Source of the DNA: Bacteroidaceae bacterium
GTDB lineage: Bacteria > Bacteroidota > Bacteroidia > Bacteroidales > Bacteroidaceae
Length of the DNA stretch: 64,000 nt
Assembly: GCA_017534535.1 (NCBI GenBank)
Contig: JAFXVZ010000037.1
Span: 163,599-227,598, forward strand
Reading direction: 5' to 3'
The notes below the pieces were generated by a model, which had not been told where the DNA came from, searched no databases, and saw only the letters and a program-made list of their open reading frames with translations. A program made the translations under genes and the position numbers. Shown piece after piece: positions 25,372 through 34,089 of this stretch (positions are counted from its first letter, which is position 1; every line of letters starts with the position of its first letter).

Positions 25372-26832
25372 ATGGCAAGCAAACTGATTCAGCAAGTAGC
25401 AAAGCGGATAACGGTGGACTACTGCCGTTTGACGTTCGTCAGAAATACAGATGGATTTCTGAACAATGTCGAAGTGTGTACTTTGCTGAATCAGGAATGC
25501 CGTATTGAGGTTGTAAGAGGCTCACAATTGCAACTACGCCTCCATTATGAATTGGAATATAAGAGCAGACCTGAAGAAAGGTTCGTCTATGTATGCCAGC
25601 AAACAGATACGCTATTATCAGATATGCTGAAAGAAGGAAAAGTACTGGACTTTTCCATCAGTGACCTGTTCCCTCTCTTTGCAGATAAATCTTTGATTCG
25701 CAGGCAACCATTACAAGTATTAGAATGGCTGTATGACGAAATAGGAATACACCGTGTTGGTCTTGCAGAAGGGAAGATGATGGTTGATAATCTAATAAAT
25801 AGATTTAACAATCAACGCAATCATTCTGTTTCTCATTTACGTGAACGTCTCCATCAGATTGAGGTAAATTGGGTTAATAGCCAAAAAACGATAGAATTTG
25901 TTTCTAAAATAATGGTGGATGCCATTATTGCTGGTGTTGTAGATGAAATGGCTGATGATTTTGATGCTATCAACGACCTATTCCAGGAATGGCTCAATGA
26001 ACACTACTTTGGAATGCTGCAAAGCAATCCATTGTTGAGTGCCAAGAGTGTGAACAAAATTTTACCTCATCTTGCAGCCAATTTTCAACATCAAGATAAA
26101 GTAGCCCTGATGGTTGTAGATGGTTTTGCTTATTGGCAGTATGTTGTACTAAAGAGGTATCTGGATAGTTTAGACATCAAGACTCAGGATAGTACCATCG
26201 TATCGTGGCTTCCAAGTATCACCATGCTATCACGCCAGGCTATATTCAGAGGAAATAACCCAGAGATGGATTACAAACAGAGTCCTGAAAATGAGCGAAA
26301 GCTATGGCGTAGCTATTGGCAAAGTCAAGGTGTTGGCCAGTATGAATCGCAGTATATTGGCGATGACGATGAGTTTGCCATTAATGAGGGTGTGAAGCGA
26401 TTGGCTGTGGTTACAGTAGAAATGGATAAAAAAATGCATTCGTCATACGACTATCGCGACTTATTATCACTAACTGAAAACTGGTGCCCAAGGATCGTAG
26501 CGAAAATCAAGACCATTGTGGAGGCAGGCTACACTCTGTATCTGACCACAGATCATGGTAGTGTGCTATCGAAAGGATGGAGAGCATTGACACAGGTAGA
26601 AAAAGTGTTCCTCTACAAAGATGGCAGTCGAGGTAAACGACACCTCATATATAATTACATAGAAGAGTATCAGCGTTTTACAAAAGAGAATGGAGAATTG
26701 GGACTGTTAGCTCACAACAACTGGCTATGTATGAGAAATAGCATGTGCTTTGCCAAAAATAACGAAAGAATGATAACTCATGGAGGTTCCCACTTTGAAG
26801 AAGTGGTGATACCATTTATAAAGATTGGTTAG
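25372..26832 (+). CDS. pglZ: PglZ-domain protein
   Basis: A 486-residue PglZ protein of the alkaline-phosphatase superfamily. The PglZ core shows VALMVVDGFAYWQY (about 243), LTTDHGSVL (about 391) and THGGSHFEEVVIPF (about 468), the metal-binding Asp/His positions. The N-terminal about 230 residues are helical and family-specific. PglZ is the defining component of BREX and Pgl systems; some members are nucleases or phosphatases. It begins 1 nt after the methyltransferase gene. It is short for a BREX PglZ (often 650-900 residues). Confidence 0.83.
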   Translation: MASKLIQQVAKRITVDYCRLTFVRNTDGFLNNVEVCTLLNQECRIEVVRGSQLQLRLHYELEYKSRPEERFVYVCQQTDTLLSDMLKEGKVLDFSISDLFPLFADKSLIRRQPLQVLEWLYDEIGIHRVGLAEGKMMVDNLINRFNNQRNHSVSHLRERLHQIEVNWVNSQKTIEFVSKIMVDAIIAGVVDEMADDFDAINDLFQEWLNEHYFGMLQSNPLLSAKSVNKILPHLAANFQHQDKVALMVVDGFAYWQYVVLKRYLDSLDIKTQDSTIVSWLPSITMLSRQAIFRGNNPEMDYKQSPENERKLWRSYWQSQGVGQYESQYIGDDDEFAINEGVKRLAVVTVEMDKKMHSSYDYRDLLSLTENWCPRIVAKIKTIVEAGYTLYLTTDHGSVLSKGWRALTQVEKVFLYKDGSRGKRHLIYNYIEEYQRFTKENGELGLLAHNNWLCMRNSMCFAKNNERMITHGGSHFEEVVIPFIKIG

Positions 26833-26836
26833 AGAA

Positions 26837-27445
26837 ATGGAAAGAATCAGTATAGGAATAGAGAAACGTATATCACTCAATGTGTTGGAACTGGCATTAA
26901 GAGCAACTCTTGATGGTACAGCATCATCAGCCTACTTTTATGAGTTGGCAAATGCTGAGGGTATAGGCAAGAATAGAGCTAAGAAAACTGTGGCTGTCAT
27001 AAACAGAATGACCCTAAAGAATAAGCTCTTGCCTTATATTATGGATAACAAAGAGACGATTAATAACATGATGCGAAATAGGTATGACCGTCCTTTGTTG
27101 TATGTAGCCATGATGTGTGGTGCATACACCATCTTCTACGATACATTAGCGATATTAGGAAAATACTTCCATGTGCAGGAAGAGGTAAGCAGAGATTTGC
27201 TACTGAAGAAGCTCAGCGAGAAGTACGGCAATAATCGTATGCTCGATGTAGCTTTTGACTGCGTGATGCCCATGCTAGTGGAAGCTGGGTTCATAGAGAG
27301 GCCCGTTCCAGGCATCTATGCTATGCGCAAACAAGAGAAGTACACAGAGGAGGCTAAGAAAATCTATCTGCAATCCTGCATGTTGAATAATCACAATTAT
27401 TCAGCTGATATGAATAGGAATCCTTATTTTGAATTTATTAATTAA
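26837..27445 (+). CDS. Small helical/winged-helix protein in the BrxA position
   Basis: A 202-residue cytosolic protein 4 nt after pglZ. Helix-rich segments such as RPLLYVAMMCGAYTIFYDTL and VSRDLLLKKLSEKYGNNRML lead to VMPMLVEAGFI, a pattern like the C-terminal winged helix of BrxA/DUF1819 or related small BREX proteins. Position and size fit BrxA, but identity is not certain. ATG 26837 is used; the frame extends to a TTG at 26825 that would overlap pglZ. Confidence 0.5.
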   Translation: MERISIGIEKRISLNVLELALRATLDGTASSAYFYELANAEGIGKNRAKKTVAVINRMTLKNKLLPYIMDNKETINNMMRNRYDRPLLYVAMMCGAYTIFYDTLAILGKYFHVQEEVSRDLLLKKLSEKYGNNRMLDVAFDCVMPMLVEAGFIERPVPGIYAMRKQEKYTEEAKKIYLQSCMLNNHNYSADMNRNPYFEFIN

Positions 27446-27458
27446 AACTACGAATATT

Positions 27459-30425
27459 ATGGAACAAAGATTCGAAACAATTGAAGAATTACAGGACTAC
27501 CTGGACTTCTTAGAAATGAAAGGTCGCAAAATCCCTCAGTGGGTCTTAAGCGAAAAAGAACGTCTGGAGCGTGAAAGTGCTATCAACGACGAGGAATATA
27601 TCTTCAGCACGATGAAGGCCAATAATCCTTTTATGACAGAGAAAAAGGAGAGTGTGATAAGAGAGATGACAGAGCGACTTCTTATTGATGGGCCAAAAGC
27701 TACCCAACCCTGCTTGTTGCTGGGAAAGGTTCAGTGTGGTAAAACAGATACTTTTGAGAATATAATAGCTTTATGTTTTGACAAAGGAATCGATATCGCT
27801 ATTGTGATGACCAAGGGAACAAAGACTCTGACAGATCAAACTAGAGAACGTCTTGAATATGATTTTCGTTTTTTTAGAGACAATGGGACATATGGTCAGA
27901 AAGCTATAGTTGATTTATATGATATATTACCGTTGTTCCACCGAGGTGGACTAAGCATCAGCCAACTTCAGGATCCAATACGAAAATTCATTATTGTGGT
28001 AAAAAAAGAAAGCACAAACGTACAGTACCTAAATGATTTGTTTAGAGACAATGAATTGATGCGCCAAAAGCGTGTGCTCGTGTGTGATGATGAAGCCGAC
28101 TTTTCAAGTCATACTTTCAAAAAGTCAAAAGGAGAGGTAGATTTGCTTGAAATACCGAAATTGATTGAAGAACTGATAAAACTCCCTAATTATTGTCGCT
28201 ATCTTCAGATAACAGCTACCCCTTATTCTCTTTTCCTTCAACCAGATGGTACTGTCAAAATACGAGGAGGGAAAGAAGCTTCTCAATGGTTGCCAAGATA
28301 CACAGGCCTCGTTCCTATTCATGATCGTTATATTGGTGGTAAGGAGTATTTTGAATTGAGCGAAGATGAAGATTCTATGTATAGCTGCCTCTATCATCCT
28401 GTTAGTAAAGAGTGTAATTCTATCCTGTCTGTTCGAAATCCGTGGTATCAGGAACAGGCTGCACACAGAGAAAATCTACATTCTCTAAGTCTTGCTATTG
28501 TAGGCTATCTGTTCTCTACAGCTATTAGGTCAATTCAAGTACGTAAAACAGAGAATAAAAAGTATAAGTCAAGTTGTCTTATTCATTGTGAGACAGCCAA
28601 AGCCCATCACAAGTGGCAAGAAGACCTCATCGTTAATATTATTGAGGAAATCAAACAAGCATTCTTGGAAAAGGGTAATTCTGATTTACACATCCTTGAT
28701 ATGGAGAGTGAGGTGTATGAAAGCTTGAGAAATAGTAATGAACTTGGACGAAAGGGAGGCTTGATTAAGTCAAAGTTCCCATCATTCCCTGAAGTGGAAG
28801 CAGAAGCGAAGCACATTCTTGAATATAATGATTATGTAGTTAAAGTGGTAAATAGTGAGGAACCAGTAGCTACAATGCTTAATAAGAGAGGACAACTACG
28901 GCTAGATAATATAATGAATTTCTTTATCGGAGGAAATATTCTTGATCGTGGTATAACAATAGATAATATGTTATGTTTCTTCTATGGTCGTGACCCTGGT
29001 AAATTCCAGATGGATACGGTACTTCAACATGCACGAATGTATGGCGCTCGTGATAAAGAAGACATGGCATGTACCCGTTTCTTCACTACAGAAGCTATTT
29101 ATGACGTACTTAAAACCATCAACGAGATTGATGCAATGATGTATGATTATCTAAAAGCGCATCAAACTTCTGCTCAGAGTAATGACTTTACTAGTATGGT
29201 CATTGGGTATGATAAGCGTATTAAGGCAACATCACAGAATAAGTATTTACCATCAAATACCACTGTTATTAGACCAAAGAAAACTATATTCCCAATGGCT
29301 TTCCAAACTGGAACGGAAGATGAAATTGGAAATATTGTCAAGGAAATCGATGCACTTATAACTGCATGTCCAGGATATGCTAAACGTACAGGAGATAATC
29401 CATTTTTTATGATTGATTATGAAACAGCAGTGAAAATTATAAAACTCACAAGTTTGACATTCCGTTTTAGTGAGGAATGGGAGAATATGGACTATTTGTG
29501 GGATGACAATGAGATACGAACTACACTTGACCATTGTATTTTTGGCTCTGATGGTATGATTTACTGTTTGGTAAGAACTAATCGTAATATGAGCCGTGAA
29601 CGTGATAAGCAGACTGACGGTAAAAGGTGGAGTGATGCTCCATACGATGGTCATAATGACTTGAAACCTGCACGTATCATTGAGCAAGATCGTCCAGTAT
29701 TAATGTTACTTCGCCAGAATGGTAAGAGAGAGCAAGGATGGAGAGATACACCATTTTACTGGCCAGTATTAGTAGTACAGGAAGATATTAAACAGGCTAT
29801 CTTTACCATCAATGCAGACAAAAAGTTACAAAAAAGAAAAGAAAGGAAGCAGTTCAAACTGGATAGCTTCAATAAGTACCCCAAAGAGGAGATACTTCAA
29901 TTGACTGTTCATTCAGGTCCTTTCTTTGATTTTTTGCTCGGGAATAGAACAAATGAGTCACGTGTACTAAAACGTTCCAACTGCTCATTGTTTTTGGAAA
30001 AGGATGAGTATGGTAATTTGTTACTCAGTGATGATGAGCATATAGACCCGACAAAGTCCTATAACCTTTCCTCACTCAATGATGGTTATTTCCCATTCGT
30101 TTTGCGAAATTACAAATATCTGTATTTACGCAATTCTCAGGATTTTAGTGGCAGTCAAATGTTCATTGAATTGAAAAAGGATGAGCCTTGTACGTTATTC
30201 TATACCCAAGGGGAGCAGCAAGATATTATATATGATACAGCGAATGTGGGCACTGAATCGTTGAATTCAAATGTTTGTATATGGGGGATTGATTATAATT
30301 TTGAAAAGATATTGGAATATAAGCTGACTCCTGATGACGAAAAAGCACTTGAGGAATATAAGGATTTATTAGAGTCTCAGGAAGAACAATTTAATAATAA
30401 CGAAACTAATGATAGCAACGCTTGA
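27459..30425 (+). CDS. Z1-domain SF2 helicase-like protein
   Basis: A 988-residue protein of the Z1 family. Helicase motifs are visible: GKVQCGKT (about 89-96, Walker A), VCDDEADFSSH (about 208, DExD), ITATPYS (about 250), GGNILDRGITID (about 490) and QHARMYGARD (about 524, motif VI). The C-terminal about 400 residues are not recognised. Z1 proteins are known from defence islands beside MutL-like ATPases and methylases; their activity is poorly characterised. Here it stands where BREX-3 has BrxHII. ATG 27459 is chosen 13 nt after the previous stop. Codon use is more AT-rich than in the flanking core genes. Confidence 0.8.
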   Translation: MEQRFETIEELQDYLDFLEMKGRKIPQWVLSEKERLERESAINDEEYIFSTMKANNPFMTEKKESVIREMTERLLIDGPKATQPCLLLGKVQCGKTDTFENIIALCFDKGIDIAIVMTKGTKTLTDQTRERLEYDFRFFRDNGTYGQKAIVDLYDILPLFHRGGLSISQLQDPIRKFIIVVKKESTNVQYLNDLFRDNELMRQKRVLVCDDEADFSSHTFKKSKGEVDLLEIPKLIEELIKLPNYCRYLQITATPYSLFLQPDGTVKIRGGKEASQWLPRYTGLVPIHDRYIGGKEYFELSEDEDSMYSCLYHPVSKECNSILSVRNPWYQEQAAHRENLHSLSLAIVGYLFSTAIRSIQVRKTENKKYKSSCLIHCETAKAHHKWQEDLIVNIIEEIKQAFLEKGNSDLHILDMESEVYESLRNSNELGRKGGLIKSKFPSFPEVEAEAKHILEYNDYVVKVVNSEEPVATMLNKRGQLRLDNIMNFFIGGNILDRGITIDNMLCFFYGRDPGKFQMDTVLQHARMYGARDKEDMACTRFFTTEAIYDVLKTINEIDAMMYDYLKAHQTSAQSNDFTSMVIGYDKRIKATSQNKYLPSNTTVIRPKKTIFPMAFQTGTEDEIGNIVKEIDALITACPGYAKRTGDNPFFMIDYETAVKIIKLTSLTFRFSEEWENMDYLWDDNEIRTTLDHCIFGSDGMIYCLVRTNRNMSRERDKQTDGKRWSDAPYDGHNDLKPARIIEQDRPVLMLLRQNGKREQGWRDTPFYWPVLVVQEDIKQAIFTINADKKLQKRKERKQFKLDSFNKYPKEEILQLTVHSGPFFDFLLGNRTNESRVLKRSNCSLFLEKDEYGNLLLSDDEHIDPTKSYNLSSLNDGYFPFVLRNYKYLYLRNSQDFSGSQMFIELKKDEPCTLFYTQGEQQDIIYDTANVGTESLNSNVCIWGIDYNFEKILEYKLTPDDEKALEEYKDLLESQEEQFNNNETNDSNA

Positions 30426-31083
30426 TTACGTAAAAGATAAGTTTGAAGAGTTCAATAATATGTGTTTTGAAGGGAAGTTGAAACCACTTCCCTTCAAACT
30501 AAGTTCTGCAAGGTCTTTTTTGGGTCAAGTACGCTTCAGGAGAGATAAAAATCCTGATGGAACCTGGTATTTTTCAGATTTCATATTCATTGTTAGTAAT
30601 AAGATGGATATGGAAGAAAGAGAAATAGAAGATACCATCCTTCATGAGATGATTCATTATTACATCCTGTCTAATCAAATGCAAGATACGAGTCCTCATG
30701 GTGAGATATTTATTCGCATGATGAAAGATATCAATTATCGCTTTAATCGCAATATCACTGTTATTCATAAAACGACAAAAGAAGAACATGATAAGGATAC
30801 AGAAGTAAGGCAACATATCATCTGCGTTACAAGGATGCGAACTAACCAAAGAGGCATTACTGCAGTTACTAAAAGCCGATTGTTTCAGCTTTGGGAAGAA
30901 ATACCGAAAATACCCAACTTGGCAGAACACCATTGGTATGTTACTACTGATCCATACTTCAATCGCTTTCCCCGTGCTACGTCAGTAAAGATATATCCAA
31001 TACCTGTAGATGATTTGGAAGCACATCTTAAAGGCGCTAAAGAATTGGTTAGAGTAGGTAATTCTATTAAAGTGAAGAAATAA
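30409..31083 (+). CDS. SprT-like zinc metalloprotease
   Basis: A 224-residue protein overlapping the Z1 gene by 17 bp, so translation is probably coupled. The zinc motif is HEMIHYY (79-85) with a third ligand in SPHGE (His 97), as in SprT/SPRTN proteases. SPRTN cuts proteins cross-linked to DNA. The C-terminal part (YVTTDPYFNRFPRATSVKIY) may bind nucleic acid or partners. In this operon it could remove or activate a DNA-bound protein during defence; this is inference. No SprT zinc ribbon (CxxC) is visible. Confidence 0.78.
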   Translation: MIATLDYVKDKFEEFNNMCFEGKLKPLPFKLSSARSFLGQVRFRRDKNPDGTWYFSDFIFIVSNKMDMEEREIEDTILHEMIHYYILSNQMQDTSPHGEIFIRMMKDINYRFNRNITVIHKTTKEEHDKDTEVRQHIICVTRMRTNQRGITAVTKSRLFQLWEEIPKIPNLAEHHWYVTTDPYFNRFPRATSVKIYPIPVDDLEAHLKGAKELVRVGNSIKVKK

Positions 31084-31165
31084 TTTAATAATCTTTGGAT
31101 GCCTGTCCAACTATAATTCTAATAATGAAATAGAATGATGAAATTGCTAACAAGGCTAATTGATA

Positions 31166-32248
31166 ATGAAATACCCCAAGGAGTTCATATCACTAGTGAA
31201 TAGTTTGGCCAATGAAACAGACCAGGACCTACAATACATAGGTCAAGGTAACCCATGGGCAAAGATGCTCATTGTGGAAAAGGACAACCATATAGACACT
31301 TCTACCACACGTGGTGAGGGCTGTTATATGATGGAAGTGTTGAACAACGTAAAACAATGGCAGAAGAACATAGAAGAGAATGTCTGCTCTGATGATATAC
31401 CATCATGGATCGAATCTCCTATATCTATAGAGGCATATAATCCTCTATACCCATACAAAGGTTTGAAGAACTTTTTAGCGAAACGTGATAGCGAGGGAAG
31501 CTCTATAAACGGGGGTGTAAGCAGTAGTTGGGTGTCTTACCAGAAGTTGAGAAGTGCTATCAGTCCTGCTTCTGAATCAGACGTGATTGACTTCCATCAA
31601 ACGGCATTCCTAACGAGCCTTTGCAGTGTTAAATGTCCTAATCATGGCTATCCTGACGAGGTTAGAAAATCTGTTTCTGTAAGATGTAAGCAACTATTCT
31701 CTTTACCCTATTTTAGATCGTTTGATGTTATTTTGATGTCATGTGGCCGGATAGTTAAGGATTGCCACGTGAATGTTGAAGAGGTTTTTGACCAAAAGTT
31801 CATCGAGGAAATCAAGTATGGTAATGAATGGATTCGCTACTACGAGAAGGATGGTAAGTTGCTGATGCTTACTGGTACCATACAAAGGTGTTCAAAAGAG
31901 TTGATTGGTGTTATTGGCAAGAAGGCTAGGGAATACCTAATGAGACAACTCATGCCATATTTCGTTCATTATGATGGAACAGAGGATAGTATTAATAATG
32001 ATTCTCTGGCATGGTATGAATATCTGTGGTCTTGTTTACGTCTTATTGGGAAAGATTCTCAGTATGATTTCGAGGTTAACGATATGATAAATAATTATGG
32101 ATTTGAAGAGGATTGGTTGGATAGTTTTGAACTTCCAAGGACATTGATAGGACTGTTCTTCAACCGTTACTGCCATTGGTTGAATTACGCTGATAAGGAT
32201 GGTTTCAAGAGCTGGTTTGAGAAGTATCGTAAAGGAATAACCGAATGA
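31166..32248 (+). CDS. Unrecognised protein with uracil-DNA-glycosylase-like features
   Basis: A 360-residue soluble protein. The N-terminal two thirds show a UDG-superfamily-like order: GNPWAKMLIVEKD (strand 1 with acidic residue), FHQTAFLTSLC, FDVILMSCGRIVKD and KLLMLTGTIQRCSKELI (the position of the family's H/S loop). None of the key UDG residues is clearly conserved, so the fold call is tentative. A helical tail (from about 270) follows. It is 82 nt after the SprT gene and probably in the same transcript. ATG 31166 is preferred over TTG 31160. Confidence 0.35.
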   Translation: MKYPKEFISLVNSLANETDQDLQYIGQGNPWAKMLIVEKDNHIDTSTTRGEGCYMMEVLNNVKQWQKNIEENVCSDDIPSWIESPISIEAYNPLYPYKGLKNFLAKRDSEGSSINGGVSSSWVSYQKLRSAISPASESDVIDFHQTAFLTSLCSVKCPNHGYPDEVRKSVSVRCKQLFSLPYFRSFDVILMSCGRIVKDCHVNVEEVFDQKFIEEIKYGNEWIRYYEKDGKLLMLTGTIQRCSKELIGVIGKKAREYLMRQLMPYFVHYDGTEDSINNDSLAWYEYLWSCLRLIGKDSQYDFEVNDMINNYGFEEDWLDSFELPRTLIGLFFNRYCHWLNYADKDGFKSWFEKYRKGITE

Positions 32249-32301
32249 ATGAAATAAAAATGCTGAAGTATAGTGAGTCATTATTGGCACCTCTTTCTTA
32301 A
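32245..32301 (+). pseudogene. 18-codon fragment resembling the brxC start
   Basis: ATG 32245 overlaps the previous stop (ATGA). The short reading LKYSESLLAPLS resembles MKYSELIQFEPLN at the start of the BrxC-like protein. Fifteen bases, TGAAGTATAGTGAGT, are identical at 32264-32278 and 18973-18987. It ends in TAA after 18 codons and looks like a scar from a lost second brxC-like gene or a recombination event. Confidence 0.45.
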
Positions 32302-32464
32302 AAAATAATTGTTTTTTTTCGACACTTTTCTCTCGCTTGTACCACGATTTGAGACAACATGCCTCTAAGTTAGCCTTAGATTCTAAAAAGGAGGGTTTAT
32401 GTTTGGGTTATTGATTTGGATTGCATTCTTTACCTTCATCGTGTTGCAGACTGTACCTTGGTGG

Positions 32465-32472
32465 TATATTTG
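32465..32472 (+). promoter_or_regulatory. Promoter -7 element for the LRR gene
   Basis: TATATTTG fits TAnnTTTG, with GTTG at 32443-32446 near the -33 position. It supports the start at 32491 and an independent transcript. Confidence 0.5.
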
Positions 32473-32490
32473 AATACTAACGCATTTACT

Positions 32491-33834
32491 ATGATAGAAA
32501 GAGAAACATATACATTTTTGATTAGATGGAACCCCTCTAAAAGTAACTTTAATCTGGATGAATACAGAGAGGTTTCAAAGTCTGAGTATGGTTTCAAAAC
32601 TAATATTAGTCTGTACGATTGGGATTCCGCTAAAAAAGGTGATAGATTCTATACGTTAAGGCTCGGCGATGATTGTGCAGGAATCGTGTTCTGGGGGGTG
32701 TTTACCTCTGAACCCTATACGATTGATGAGTGTGCAGGAGGTAATTATAGTCATTATGTAGATCTTCTATGTTTTGACAGTATTGATGCAGACGAAAAAC
32801 CAATACTTGATATAGAAGCTCTGGAAGAACTAATACCTGAAGTAAATTGGCGAAGTGGGCATAATGGCATACTTTTATCTGATTATGTTTCGAGAAAACT
32901 TGATACCCTTTATTCATTAAATGTAGAAGCTAAATTAAATGACTGGGATGTTAGTATATTCAATAAGGATAAAAATAAAAGGGGTATCATTGATTTCCCA
33001 GTAAGTCGTGATTCGGGAAAGTGTAAGATAATACATTTAAATGAACCTAATACTTTGGCAAATTTCCTTTCCAAAGCTCAACTCAAAAAGGTTGTTACTT
33101 TGATAATCACTGGCTTTATTGGCAGAAAGGATTTTGATCATTTGCTGTATGATGTTTGTGACCTTAGGCACCTTGATTTAGGGAATGCTGTGTACGTAGA
33201 TGGTGATGATATGCCGTGTCTCGGATATCATCCTCAATTGGAAACGCTCATACTACCCCAAGGCATAAAAACGACATGTCCAGAATATGACTATTGCATT
33301 TCCGGTTCTGAAACATTAACATCACTTGTATTGCCTAAAGGTCTAAGGACTGTAAGAGGATTTAGTTACTGTCCCAATCTTATGTGGTTAGAGCTACCTG
33401 AAGGTCTGGAAAAAATAGGCGCTAATGCTTTTTGTGGTTGTGAATCTATTACATCAATCCGTATTCCAGCATCTGTAAAGAAAATGAGTGGGTCTTGTTT
33501 TGCTGGTTGCAATATAACTGCTTATGAGGTGGATAATGACAACCCATACTATGTAGCTATTGATGGTGTTATTTATACTAAAGATTTGAGAACATTAGTA
33601 GCTTTTCCATCAGCTTATCCTGTTAGGCACTTTAAAGTACCAGATGGGACTGAAATTATAGGATATGCCGCATTTATGTATAGTAATATAGATTATGTTG
33701 ACTTACCAGATGGCTTAACCACTATTAATAAAAAAGCGTTTTACGAAAGTAAAATCCTTTGTATTGATTTACCTGGAACAGTTAAAAAGGTTAAGAATAA
33801 AGCTTTTTATGGTTGTACTAACTTTTTAAAATAA
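32491..33834 (+). CDS. EVE/PUA-like N-terminal domain fused to BspA-type leucine-rich repeats
   Basis: A 447-residue cytosolic protein with no signal peptide. Residues 1 to about 135 resemble an EVE/PUA-type fold: KKGDRFYTLRLGDDCAGIVFWGVFTSEPY, then YVDLLCFDSI and VNWRSGHNGILLSDYVSRKL. EVE domains bind modified bases or nucleotides. From about 190 come BspA/TpLRR repeats (LTSLVLPKGLRTV, LMWLELPEGLEKIGANAFCGC, ITSIRIPASVKKM, IDYVDLPDGLTTINKKAFYES). The pairing suggests a sensor; function is not known. ATG 32491 follows the promoter; upstream in-frame codons to 32416 are less likely. Confidence 0.65.
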   Translation: MIERETYTFLIRWNPSKSNFNLDEYREVSKSEYGFKTNISLYDWDSAKKGDRFYTLRLGDDCAGIVFWGVFTSEPYTIDECAGGNYSHYVDLLCFDSIDADEKPILDIEALEELIPEVNWRSGHNGILLSDYVSRKLDTLYSLNVEAKLNDWDVSIFNKDKNKRGIIDFPVSRDSGKCKIIHLNEPNTLANFLSKAQLKKVVTLIITGFIGRKDFDHLLYDVCDLRHLDLGNAVYVDGDDMPCLGYHPQLETLILPQGIKTTCPEYDYCISGSETLTSLVLPKGLRTVRGFSYCPNLMWLELPEGLEKIGANAFCGCESITSIRIPASVKKMSGSCFAGCNITAYEVDNDNPYYVAIDGVIYTKDLRTLVAFPSAYPVRHFKVPDGTEIIGYAAFMYSNIDYVDLPDGLTTINKKAFYESKILCIDLPGTVKKVKNKAFYGCTNFLK

Positions 33835-33914
33835 GGCGGATTGATGGTCGCATCGGTAGTGGGGATTCCCAAAAGGCAGTATATTGCAAGGTTCAACTCC
33901 TTTGCAAATCCACC
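33835..33914 (+). ncRNA. Cloverleaf-like, tRNA-like RNA candidate
   Basis: GGCGGATT (33835-33842) pairs with AATCCACC (33907-33914), 7 of 8. Inside are a GATG/CATC hairpin, a small GGG/CCC hairpin and a long TTGCAAGG/CCTTTGCAA arm. GGTTCAACTCC at 33890-33900 matches the tRNA B-box/T-loop consensus exactly. The D-arm and anticodon arm do not fold canonically and the T-stem has extra bases, so it is not a normal tRNA. It may be a degenerate tRNA or an island-encoded RNA; it starts right after the LRR stop. Confidence 0.35.
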
Positions 33915-33950
33915 TTTACTTTGGTATGAGCTTCGCAAGAGACTCTAACC

Positions 33951-33983
33951 TCACCAGTAAATCATTCGGGTGACTGTTTTTTT
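33951..33983 (+). terminator. Terminator-like hairpin after the RNA candidate
   Basis: TCACC (33951-33955) pairs with GGTGA (33969-33973), or alternatively CAGT with ACTG, followed by a run of seven T. It would end a short transcript from the tRNA-like region or the LRR gene. Confidence 0.4.
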
Positions 33984-34089
33984 ATTTGTAATGGGAGAGC
34001 CTGAAAAAAGGGGAGTAAATGTTGGGAGATACAAATCTTTGTTGTATCTTCGCAGGCGAAATGTTTAACCAAAATAATCATTTATAACG

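Noticed and set aside
18591-27445. Ordinary restriction-modification system
   Set aside because: No type I, II or III restriction subunit is seen; the PglZ and BrxC-like proteins point to a BREX-type system.
33835-33914. Canonical tRNA gene
   Set aside because: The D-arm and anticodon arm do not fold properly and the T-stem has extra bases, so it is listed only as tRNA-like.
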